A DNA stretch of 64,000 nucleotides. Source: Hymenobacter sp. 15J16-1T3B (GTDB lineage: Bacteria > Bacteroidota > Bacteroidia > Cytophagales > Hymenobacteraceae). The stretch lies in contig NZ_JAJFAV010000023.1 of assembly GCF_020711235.1 (NCBI RefSeq), positions 1 through 64,000 of the forward strand, given 5' to 3'. The position numbers were made by a program, and so were the translations under genes. The notes under the pieces are model-generated. The model searched no databases, was not told the origin of the DNA, and saw only the letters and a list, made by a program, of their open reading frames with translations. This document shows positions 32,133 to 39,368 of this stretch, one piece after another (position 1 is the first letter of the stretch; every line of letters starts with the position of its first letter).

Positions 32133-32981
32133 TTAGTCGGCTTCGGCAAAATCGGTGGCCGTGGCGGTGGGGTGCCACTGCTGCAAATCGTGCTGCACGG
32201 CCTCGATTTTCCGGGCGGCCATGCGGTAGGCGTCGGGGCCGAGGAAGAGGTGCAGGGGCGCCTCGGCGGCTTCGCTGGCCGCGATGATGACCGCGGCGGC
32301 TTTGACCGGGTCGCCGGGCTGCTGCCCGCTGAGCGAGTCGTGCTGGACCTGCGACTCGCGCACGGCCTGGTAGGCCGCCAGGGGCGCGGCGGGCCGGCCC
32401 AGCGACTCCGCGGTTAGGAAGCCGGTGCGGAAGTAGCCGGGCTTGACGGTGGTGACCCGGATGCCGAAGGCCCGCACCTCGGCCGCGTACGACTCGGTCA
32501 GCCCGTCGACGGCAAACTTGGTGGCGCAGTACACGCCCCAGCCGGGAAAGTCGCCGGTGAAGCCGCCGACGGAGGACACATTGAACACCTGCCCGTGGCC
32601 CTGCGCGCGCAGGTAGGGCGTGGCGTGGCGCAGCACGTGCACCAGGCCGAACACGTTCACCTCGAAGTTGCGCTGCACCTCGGCCGCCGACAGCTCCTCC
32701 AGGGCGCCGAGCTGCCCGTAGCCCGCGTTGTTGACGACCACGTCGAGCCCGCCGAGCAGGCGCACGGTGGTGTCGAGGGCTTGTTGCACGCTGGCTTCGT
32801 CATGGAGGTCCATGTGCAGCGCGAGGAAGCGGCCGGGTTCAGGCGGCACGGCTTGTTGCAGCTGCGCCAGGTGGCGGGAGGTGGCGGCTACCGCGTAGCC
32901 GCGGGCCAGCAGCTCCCGGACGAGAATCAGACCCAGGCCCTGGGAGGCCCCGGTCACAAACCAGACTTTGTTGGTTTTCAT
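32133..32981 (-). CDS. Short-chain dehydrogenase/reductase
   Basis: A 282-residue classical SDR oxidoreductase. It has the cofactor motif VTGASQGLGLIL, the DVVVNNAGYG segment, the catalytic serine in NVSSVGG, and the active-site YCATK. An arginine in ATSRHL after the second strand favours NADP(H). The C-terminal 30 residues are variable. It is followed in transcription order after the SDR at 33108-33947, whose sequence is clearly related, so the two are probably a tandem duplication. The substrate is unknown. ATG 32981 (MKTNKVWFVTGAS). Confidence 0.93.
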   Translation of the reverse strand: MKTNKVWFVTGASQGLGLILVRELLARGYAVAATSRHLAQLQQAVPPEPGRFLALHMDLHDEASVQQALDTTVRLLGGLDVVVNNAGYGQLGALEELSAAEVQRNFEVNVFGLVHVLRHATPYLRAQGHGQVFNVSSVGGFTGDFPGWGVYCATKFAVDGLTESYAAEVRAFGIRVTTVKPGYFRTGFLTAESLGRPAAPLAAYQAVRESQVQHDSLSGQQPGDPVKAAAVIIAASEAAEAPLHLFLGPDAYRMAARKIEAVQHDLQQWHPTATATDFAEAD

Positions 32982-33107
32982 CAGAATTAGGCGAAGAAGT
33001 GGGGCCCGGCGCATCACGAAGCGCCAGGCGGGCAAATAAATACAGCATGGCGGGCGAGGGGAGAGGAAGCCGAAACGGGTAAGCGGCCCACCGCCTCAGC
33101 CCCGCGC

Positions 33108-33947
33108 TTACTGCGCGAAGCCGGTGGACATGGTCAGGCCGCGCCAAGCGGTGAGTTCCTGCTGCAAGGCGTCGAGCTTGGCCTGGGCGCGGTTGTAGGC
33201 GTCCTGGCCCAGCAGCAGGTGCACCGGCGGGTTGGCCTCCTGGGCCAGCTGCACGATGGCCGCGGCGGCTTTGGCCGGGTCGCCGCCCTGCTGCCCGTGC
33301 AGCTGCAGGTAGCGGACGTGGGAGGCGCGCACGTCGGCGTAGGCCTCGACGGGCTGCCGGGGCAGCACCAGCGAATCGGGCGAGAGGAAGTTGGTGCGGA
33401 AGCCGCCGGGCTCCACCACCGTGGCCCAGATGCCGAAGCCGGCCACGTCCTGGGCCAGCACCTCGGTCAGGGCCGACACGGCGGCTTTGGTAGCCCCGTA
33501 CACGGCCCAGCCGGTGGCCCCGGCCCGCGCCGCAATGGACGACACGTTGATGATGTGGCCGGCCCCGGCGGCGCGCAGCAGCGGCAGCGCGTGGCGAATC
33601 ACGTTTAGGGTGCCGAACACGTTCACGTCGAAGGCCTGCCGGACTTCGGCGTCGCTCAGCTCCTCGATGCTGCCGCCGATGCCGTAGCCGGCGTTGTTGA
33701 CGACCACGTCGAGGCGGCCGAAATGGGCGTGGGCCTGTGTCACGGCCGCCCGCACGGCGGCGTCATCGGTCAGGTCGACGGGCAGGGGCAGAAAATCGTC
33801 CGCGGCCGGGCCGAGGGCCGCGGTGAGGCTGTCGAGGCGGCGGGACGTGGCGGCCACGCGGTGGCCGAGGTGCCGCAGGTGCTGGGCCAGCGCCAGGCCC
33901 AGGCCCTGGGAGGCGCCGGTGATAAACCAGGTTTGGGAAGTGCTCAT
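33108..33947 (-). CDS. Short-chain dehydrogenase/reductase
   Basis: A 279-residue classical SDR with ITGASQGLGLALAQ, VVVNNAGYGIGG, NVSSIAAR, and active-site YGATK. ATSRRL suggests NADP(H). It is the close paralogue of the gene at 32133-32981, with matching landmarks along the whole length, including the QQGGDPAKAAAAIVQLAQEA and QQPGDPVKAAAVIIAASEAA segments. It is divergently arranged neither with these nor with the AraC gene; all three are on the minus strand with the regulator first (34030-34932). Confidence 0.93.
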   Translation of the reverse strand: MSTSQTWFITGASQGLGLALAQHLRHLGHRVAATSRRLDSLTAALGPAADDFLPLPVDLTDDAAVRAAVTQAHAHFGRLDVVVNNAGYGIGGSIEELSDAEVRQAFDVNVFGTLNVIRHALPLLRAAGAGHIINVSSIAARAGATGWAVYGATKAAVSALTEVLAQDVAGFGIWATVVEPGGFRTNFLSPDSLVLPRQPVEAYADVRASHVRYLQLHGQQGGDPAKAAAAIVQLAQEANPPVHLLLGQDAYNRAQAKLDALQQELTAWRGLTMSTGFAQ

Positions 33948-34029
33948 ATTTTGCTCGAATTGACGAAGGCAAAACTAGAGCAGGCCCGGCGCCAGGGCCT
34001 AGCCCGGTTCAAACCAATGCTTGCGAAAA

Positions 34030-34932
34030 TCAAACAGCTCGCACGGCTGAAGGCACGGCGCCGGTGTGCTTGCGGAAGAAGTTGCTGAAGTGGGCCGGCT
34101 CGGCAAAGCCTAGGCAGTAGCTGATTTCGGACACGTTCCAGGCCGTGTGCCGGAGCAGGGCGTGGGCCTCGCGCACCAGACGCTCGGCAATGAGCTGGGT
34201 GGTGGTTTTGCCGGTCACGTCCTTGAGGGCGCGGTTCAAGTGGTTGACGTGCACGGCCAGCTGCCCGGCAAAGGCCTGGGCGGTGCGCAGCTTCACCTGC
34301 TGCCCGGGCGTCTCGATGGGAAACTGCCGCTCCAGCAGCTCGGCGAACAGCGAGGCAATGCGCGTGGCGGCCGTGCTGTCGTGGTAGAGCGTGGTGGCCG
34401 GCTGCAGCTTCAGGGCCGTGTGGGCCAGCTCCAGCACGTAGCCGCGCAGCAAATCGTACTTGTAGGCGTAATCCGACTGGATTTCGGCCGCCATCTTTTC
34501 CATCAGCTGCGCGGCGGCCGCGTACTGCTCCGCCGTGAGCGAGTACAGCGGCTGCCCGCCCGGCCGAAACAGCGGCAGCTCCAGCAGGCCCGCGGCGTGG
34601 TAGCGCTGCAGAAAGGCCTCGGTGAAAATGCAGAAAAACCCGGTTTGCTGGTCGTCGAGCGGCTCCCAGTCGTAGGGCACCAGCGGGTTGGCAAACAGCA
34701 GCGCGTGCCCGCGGATTTCGACGGTACGGTCGGCGTAATGATAGTTGCTGCGGCCCGTCACCAGCGTGATTTTGTAGAAGTCCTTGCGGCTGTAAGGCAG
34801 GTGACAGGCGTTGGGCCCCACGAAATCGTCGAGGCGAAAGACGTTGAAGTGGCCGATGTCCTGCTGCAGGTTGGCGGGCAACCAGTGGATTTTTTGCTGG
34901 TAAAAATCGGCGAGGCTGACGGGCTTGAGCAT
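34030..34932 (-). CDS. AraC-family transcriptional regulator
   Basis: A 300-residue regulator. The N-terminal half (about 1-180) is a cupin-like sensing domain with YHYADRTVEIRGHALLFANP. The C-terminal half carries two helix-turn-helix units of the AraC type: AGQLAVHVNHLNRALKDVTG and VSEISYCLGFAEPAHFSNFF, followed by RKHTGAVPSAVR. It is transcribed toward the two SDR genes, 82 bases before the first, so it likely controls them. ATG at 34932 (MLKPVSLADFY). Confidence 0.92.
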   Translation of the reverse strand: MLKPVSLADFYQQKIHWLPANLQQDIGHFNVFRLDDFVGPNACHLPYSRKDFYKITLVTGRSNYHYADRTVEIRGHALLFANPLVPYDWEPLDDQQTGFFCIFTEAFLQRYHAAGLLELPLFRPGGQPLYSLTAEQYAAAAQLMEKMAAEIQSDYAYKYDLLRGYVLELAHTALKLQPATTLYHDSTAATRIASLFAELLERQFPIETPGQQVKLRTAQAFAGQLAVHVNHLNRALKDVTGKTTTQLIAERLVREAHALLRHTAWNVSEISYCLGFAEPAHFSNFFRKHTGAVPSAVRAV

Positions 34933-35122
34933 AGCCGAAGTTACGCAAATCAAACCAAGCTAGCTATTCTGCAGCCCGGGTAACAAGCCGGCCGCGCGGC
35001 GGCGGAGGGCATGTGCAGTAGCCGCTCGGGGGCTCGAAGCGGCCCGGCCTCAGACCTTTACGCCAAGCGGGCCCCAACCTCTGCCGCGTGTTGCAGTTAT
35101 TGCACTCGTAATCCGTACTGCC

Positions 35123-35536
35123 ATGCCCACGCCCATTCCGAAGAAAATTTTGGCCCGCCAGCACGAAATCGTGGCCGACTTCCTGCGCGAAATCGACCGG
35201 CACCTGGCCGACCTGGAGGTGGGCCGGGCGACGGAAATGCTGGAAATCCGCGACCTGGCCGACCGCCTGCACATTCACCCGACGCACCTGAGCAACACTC
35301 TTAAGCTCGTGACCGGCCACGCACCCTGCTACTTCTTCGAGGCGCGCATCCTGGAGCTGGCCCAGCGGCTGTTGCGCGACAGCCCGGCCCCGGTGGCCGA
35401 CATTGCCGCCCGCCTCACCTACGACCCGTCGAACTTCACCAAGTTCTTCAAGCGCTTCGCCGGCCTCACGCCCAAGCAGTACCGCGAAGCCGAATGGGCC
35501 CGGCAGCGGCAAGAAGCGGAAACAGTCACCATTTAA
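35123..35536 (+). CDS. Short AraC-type DNA-binding protein
   Basis: A 137-residue protein that is mostly an AraC-type DNA-binding domain (about 40-125): IRDLADRLHIHPTHLSNTLK and VADIAARLTYDPSNFTKFFK, then RFAGLTPKQYRE. There is only a 35-residue helical N-terminus and no ligand-binding domain. The residue order resembles small AraC regulators placed beside SDR genes. It begins with ATG 35123 and lies 76 bases before the SDR at 35613 on the same strand, so it may control that gene. Confidence 0.9.
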   Translation: MPTPIPKKILARQHEIVADFLREIDRHLADLEVGRATEMLEIRDLADRLHIHPTHLSNTLKLVTGHAPCYFFEARILELAQRLLRDSPAPVADIAARLTYDPSNFTKFFKRFAGLTPKQYREAEWARQRQEAETVTI

Positions 35537-35612
35537 ACTGAAACACTCACCACGCGCCGGCCGCGGCGGGGCCGGACCTTTGGGCCATCGGTTTTTCACC
35601 TAATCACCTCCG

Positions 35613-36377
35613 ATGAGCACTTCCCCGACAATAGCCCTGGTTACCGGCGGCAGCCGCGGCCTGGGCCGCAACGCCGCCCGCCACCTCGCCCTCAGCGGCC
35701 ACGACGTGGTGCTGACCTACCGCACCCGCGCCGACGAAGCCCAGGCCGCCGTGGCCGACATCGAAGCCCTGGGCCACCGCGCCGTGGCCCTGCCGCTTGA
35801 CACCGGGCAGGTCGGCTCGTTTCCGGCCTTTGCCGAAGCCCTAGCCGCCGCGCTGCGCCAGCACTGGCAGCGCGACACCTTCGACTTTCTCATCAACAAC
35901 GCCGGCATCGACTCGCGCGGGCTGATTGCCGAAATGACTGAAGAAGCCTTCGACGCGCTGCTGAACGTGCATTTCAAGGGCGTGTACTTTCTCACCCAGC
36001 GGCTGCTGCCTCAGCTGGCCGACGGGGGCGGCATCGTCAATTTCTCCACCGGGCTGGCCCGCTTCACCACGCCGGGCTATTCGGCCTACGCCTCCATGAA
36101 GGGCGCCGTGGAAACACTGACCAAGTATCTGGCCAAGGAACTGGGCGGCCGCGGCATCCGCGCCAACGTGGTGGCGCCCGGCATTATCAAAACCGACTTC
36201 ACGGCCGCGGCCCGGCAGGCGCACCCCGAACTGGAAACCTACATGGCCGGCCAGACGGCGCTGGGCCGCATCGGCGAGCCCGACGACGTGGGCGGGGTGG
36301 TGGCCTTCCTCTGCTCCGACGCCGCCCGCTGGGTCAACGCCCAGCGCATCGAGGCCTCGGGGGGCTACTCGCTCTAG
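35613..36377 (+). CDS. Short-chain dehydrogenase/reductase
   Basis: A 254-residue classical SDR with VTGGSRGLGRNAARHL, FLINNAGIDSRG, the active-site YASMK, and the C-terminal cofactor-lid segment NVVAPGIIKTDF. The catalytic serine corresponds to S in VNFSTGLA. YRTRADE suggests NADP(H). It is only distantly similar to the SDR pair at 32-34 kb and follows a different AraC-type regulator. Its end AQRIEASGGYSL matches the usual SDR C-terminal dimer strand. A bidirectional terminator follows. Confidence 0.94.
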   Translation: MSTSPTIALVTGGSRGLGRNAARHLALSGHDVVLTYRTRADEAQAAVADIEALGHRAVALPLDTGQVGSFPAFAEALAAALRQHWQRDTFDFLINNAGIDSRGLIAEMTEEAFDALLNVHFKGVYFLTQRLLPQLADGGGIVNFSTGLARFTTPGYSAYASMKGAVETLTKYLAKELGGRGIRANVVAPGIIKTDFTAAARQAHPELETYMAGQTALGRIGEPDDVGGVVAFLCSDAARWVNAQRIEASGGYSL

Positions 36378-36406
36378 CTGCGGCGTGGATTGCCGCTTGC
36401 CAAGGC

Positions 36407-36444
36407 CGAACGGCCGCCGCAATGCAGATTGCGGCGGCCGTTCG
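36407..36444. terminator. Bidirectional hairpin terminator
   Basis: Perfect 17-base arms (36407-36423 and 36428-36444, CGAACGGCCGCCGCAAT and complement) with a 4-base loop between convergent genes ending at 36377 and 36469. Confidence 0.85.
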
Positions 36445-36468
36445 ACTTATGTGGAAGAGGAAGGGCAG

Positions 36469-37338
36469 CTAGTGCGGAGCCGGGGCCGCTGGCTGGTGCT
36501 GGGCGCGGGCCGCGTGCTGCCGACGCATCTGCTCGTGCATACGCGGCACCATCATGCCGACTAGTATCACGGCCACGAGCAACACCAGCAGGATGAAATT
36601 GCCCACGCTGGTGAGCAGGCCGCGGGCGTAGCGCCCGATGGCACTCAGCGCCGTGGGGGCCAGCAGTTGCGCGTACATCCGGGCCTGGAGCCCAAACATC
36701 ACCGCGGACGTGAGCAAGGTGAGCCGGCCGATGGCGGCCGTGCCGCTGAGCAGGTACATGGCCGGGATAAAAACCAGGTTGACGGCGCTGGCCGTGCCGA
36801 TGGCAAACGCATTGACCACGATGCATTCGGCGTAATTGAGCCCGCCGCGGCGCAGGACCTGCCGCGTGAACAGCGCCGTCACCGGGAGCATCAGCACTTG
36901 GTACCAGCTCATGTATTTGATAACCGGGCCCAGAGTCTCCTGCTGCAGCTGCCGGGTGGCCGCCGGTACTCGCGGGTCGTGCAGGTCGAAGGGAACGATG
37001 TGCAAGGCCGCCATCAGAAACGTGGAGACGCCCACCAGCAGCAGCAGGTAGGAAATGGGGGCGAAGTAAGGGCGCCGCTGCCCCGCCAGGTAGGCGCGCA
37101 GCGCGGCCCCCGGCCGCAGCACCATCTCGCGCAGCGTAAACAGCAAGCCCTTGTCGACGTGCCAGATGGAATGCGGAATTTCGTGGAGCAGGTGGCCGGT
37201 GGTGATGCGGTGCGTATCGGCCGGCTGCCCGCAGTGGGCGCAGTACTGGTCGTGCAAGCCGGTGCCGCAGTTCAAGCAGGCGTGGGGCGAGGTGTGCGCC
37301 GCGGCAACGGAGCTAGCGGGGGTAAGCGTACTGTGCAT
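36469..37338 (-). CDS. DUF3667-type membrane protein with zinc ribbon
   Basis: A 289-residue protein with an N-terminal zinc-ribbon-like segment CLNCGTGLHDQYCAHCGQ (two CxxC pairs), an amphipathic stretch IPHSIWHVDKGLLFTLREMV, then RPGAALRAYLAGQRRPYFAP leading to about five membrane segments. That order is typical of DUF3667, a family common in Bacteroidota with no known function. The tail is His/Gln/Ala/Pro-rich. ATG at 37338 (MHSTLTPASS) is preferred to one 39 bases further out. Confidence 0.86.
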   Translation of the reverse strand: MHSTLTPASSVAAAHTSPHACLNCGTGLHDQYCAHCGQPADTHRITTGHLLHEIPHSIWHVDKGLLFTLREMVLRPGAALRAYLAGQRRPYFAPISYLLLLVGVSTFLMAALHIVPFDLHDPRVPAATRQLQQETLGPVIKYMSWYQVLMLPVTALFTRQVLRRGGLNYAECIVVNAFAIGTASAVNLVFIPAMYLLSGTAAIGRLTLLTSAVMFGLQARMYAQLLAPTALSAIGRYARGLLTSVGNFILLVLLVAVILVGMMVPRMHEQMRRQHAARAQHQPAAPAPH

Positions 37339-37445
37339 AGAGGGTAGTAGCAAGCTGACTTGCTGAAATATAGCCAAACCAGCAGGGTGCTGCTAGGCCG
37401 GGAAGAAATAATTCATTCGGGCGGCATCCATCGAGCGGCGGGCAC

Positions 37446-37479
37446 GAAAAAGCCCTGCCAAGGCGGGCTTGGCAGGGCT
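37446..37479 (-). terminator. Terminator of 37502-37963
   Basis: Perfect 12-base arms AGCCCTGCCAAG (37451-37462) and CTTGGCAGGGCT (37468-37479), with AAAAA in front that becomes a T run on the minus strand, 22 bases after the stop. Confidence 0.88.
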
Positions 37480-37501
37480 ACAACCGAACAGCGGAGCCCG
37501 C

Positions 37502-37963
37502 TTAGAAGCGGAACAGCGGACGGGCCGGGTTCCAGATGCCCCAAGGAATCATCAGCAGCACGATGAGCAGGGCCACGCCAAACCAAATGGCGGCGCGCTT
37601 GTGCTTGAGCACCGCGTCGAGGGCTTTTTTGGAGGTGCTGCGGCCCACTTGCGCGCAAATGACGGCCACCAGCATCATGGCCAAGTGCTCCACCGCGAAA
37701 AAGCGGCCCGTGGGGTCTTTCATCACCGCGCCGCCGGCCGTTTCGAAGGCCTTGGCGCCGTAGGGGCTCACGAAGTACAAAATCAGGCCCAGCAGCAGCT
37801 GCAGGTGCATGGAGCCCACGAAAGAAGCTCCCATGCCGTTGTCGGCGCCGGAGTAGGGCTTGCGGCCCAGCCAGCCCGAGAGGGCGCGCAGGAAGGCAAT
37901 CAAACCAAAAATCAGGACGAGCCAGCGGGTCCAGGAGTGCAACAGCAGTAGCGTGGAGTACAT
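37502..37963 (-). CDS. Four-helix membrane protein (cytochrome-B-like label)
   Basis: A 153-residue protein with four membrane segments. It begins MYSTLLLLHSWTRWLVLIFG, and has histidines in the first (LHSWTRW), second (GSMHLQLLLG), and third (VEHLAMMLVAV) segments. Such spacing could bind haem, and relatives in Bacteroidota are often labelled cytochrome B on that basis, but there is no proof. The signature GIWNPARPLFRF closes the protein. The ATG at 37963 begins the first helix. It has its own terminator. Confidence 0.78.
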   Translation of the reverse strand: MYSTLLLLHSWTRWLVLIFGLIAFLRALSGWLGRKPYSGADNGMGASFVGSMHLQLLLGLILYFVSPYGAKAFETAGGAVMKDPTGRFFAVEHLAMMLVAVICAQVGRSTSKKALDAVLKHKRAAIWFGVALLIVLLMIPWGIWNPARPLFRF

Positions 37964-38106
37964 AAGCAGCGGGTTGGTGCGGGGTAAAGGTCGGGCGCGG
38001 CGCGGAAAATGCCGCGCCGTCGGCCGGGAAAATGCAGCTGGCGTGGATAATGCTGGCCGAAACTAGGCTAGCGCCAAGGCTTGCTATTCGACAACCGACA
38101 ACGGCC

Positions 38107-38652
38107 TCATTCGTCTTCGCCCTCGAGTGGGTAGACTTCTTCGGGAATAAACTGCTCGCCTTCCTGACGCAGAATGGCCAGGTTGCTGATGCGCAGCTTG
38201 AGGTTGAAAGTCTGCTCGTTGAGGTACTGCAGCACCGGGCCCAGCAGCTCGGGCGTGGTGTCGTGCAGAGCCAGGGAAATGTGGGGCAGCCACAGTTCGG
38301 GCTGGCTAAACTTGTCGGTGCGCAGGCACAGCGGCTCGGTGGCCGAGAGCAGGCGGCGGTGCAGGCGGTTGAGCGCGTCGGAGCGGAGTACCGGGATGTA
38401 AATGACCGGGTTTGGGCCCGGAAACAGGCCCAGCCCGGTGGTGTGCGCCTCGAACGGCGCGGTGGTGGCGGCAATGTCCTCCAGCACCTCCTGCAGCGCC
38501 TCGTGCTTGCTCACCCCGGCCAGCAGGTAAGTAATGTGCGGGTCGGGCGTGGCCTGCACGTCATCAAGGCCAAACTCATCCTCCAGGCTTTGGATGATGC
38601 CGTTGATGCGCTGGGCGTTTTGGGGGTTGAGCAGGGAAGTAATAGCAAGCAT
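38107..38652 (-). CDS. 2H phosphoesterase (2'-5' RNA ligase-like)
   Basis: A 181-residue protein with two histidine motifs, DPHITYLL and LPHISLAL, about 83 residues apart. This is the HxT/S pair of 2H phosphoesterases, which open 2',3'-cyclic or 2'-5' phosphodiester bonds in RNA or nucleotides. The first is at about residues 38-40. Other members are called 2'-5' RNA ligase. The C-terminus is acidic. ATG 38652. The DinB-like gene ends 9 bases before this start, so they are probably co-transcribed. Confidence 0.87.
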   Translation of the reverse strand: MLAITSLLNPQNAQRINGIIQSLEDEFGLDDVQATPDPHITYLLAGVSKHEALQEVLEDIAATTAPFEAHTTGLGLFPGPNPVIYIPVLRSDALNRLHRRLLSATEPLCLRTDKFSQPELWLPHISLALHDTTPELLGPVLQYLNEQTFNLKLRISNLAILRQEGEQFIPEEVYPLEGEDE

Positions 38653-38661
38653 ACGCGGCGC

Positions 38662-39258
38662 TTAAACTCCGGAACCCGGGCCAAGGTTGGCGGCCGGGGT
38701 ATGCTGGGCTCGCATCTGGGCGTTGAACTGCTCGCTTTGTCCGCGCGCAATGCTGAGCGTGTGCCAATTGGCGCCGCGCAGGGTTTTGGCCAGCAGCACC
38801 AGTTGCCCGGCGTGGTAGGCGTAGTGCGTGAGCTGTCGCTGCAGGGCCGAGAGGGCCGAGTGCCGCTCCTGCCGGATGGTGACGGGGCGCAGCCAGTCGG
38901 CGGGGTGCTGCTCCAGGTGGTCGAGCACCCGCCAGAGCAGGGGCCACGCCGCCTGCCACTGCTGCTGCAGCGCGGGCACCGCGTCGGCCGTTGCCGGTGC
39001 CTCGAACTCTTGGTCGCGGTGGCGGTCGGCCTTCTCGCCGTCGGCGGTCCAAAAATCGGTGAAGCGGGAGCGGAGGTTGCCCGTTAGGTGCTGCACGATA
39101 ACGGCCGCGCAGTTGGCATTCGGCTCGGAGCACCACAGCCACTCGGCGGGCGTGAGCTGGGCCAGGGCTTTGTCGGCCAAGGCCTGGTAGCTGCGGAAAC
39201 CGTGGCGGACGGTAGCCAGCAGCTCGGCCGTCAGGGCGGGGGAAGCGGGCGTAGACAT
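38662..39258 (-). CDS. DinB-like/DUF1572 protein
   Basis: A 198-residue four-helix-bundle protein. NANCAAVIVQHLTGNLRSRF, DFWTADGEKADRHRDQEFE and THYAYHAGQLVLLAKTLRG match the DUF1572 branch of the DinB superfamily. The histidines in VQHLTGN, YHAGQ, and the RHRDQEFE region could bind a metal. Some DinB-like proteins are metal-dependent thiol transferases (bacillithiol or similar); this one has no assigned substrate. ATG 39258 (MSTPASPALTAEL). It precedes the 2H phosphoesterase on the same strand. Confidence 0.87.
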   Translation of the reverse strand: MSTPASPALTAELLATVRHGFRSYQALADKALAQLTPAEWLWCSEPNANCAAVIVQHLTGNLRSRFTDFWTADGEKADRHRDQEFEAPATADAVPALQQQWQAAWPLLWRVLDHLEQHPADWLRPVTIRQERHSALSALQRQLTHYAYHAGQLVLLAKTLRGANWHTLSIARGQSEQFNAQMRAQHTPAANLGPGSGV

Positions 39259-39368
39259 GGCAAAAACGGGGAAACCGGCCCGAAGGTAACGGCTAGCCGC
39301 CAACTCCGGCGTGCGCCGGCCAGCCCAGCACCCGGGTTTTGCGTACTAGCCCTGATTTCGTTTCGCGC

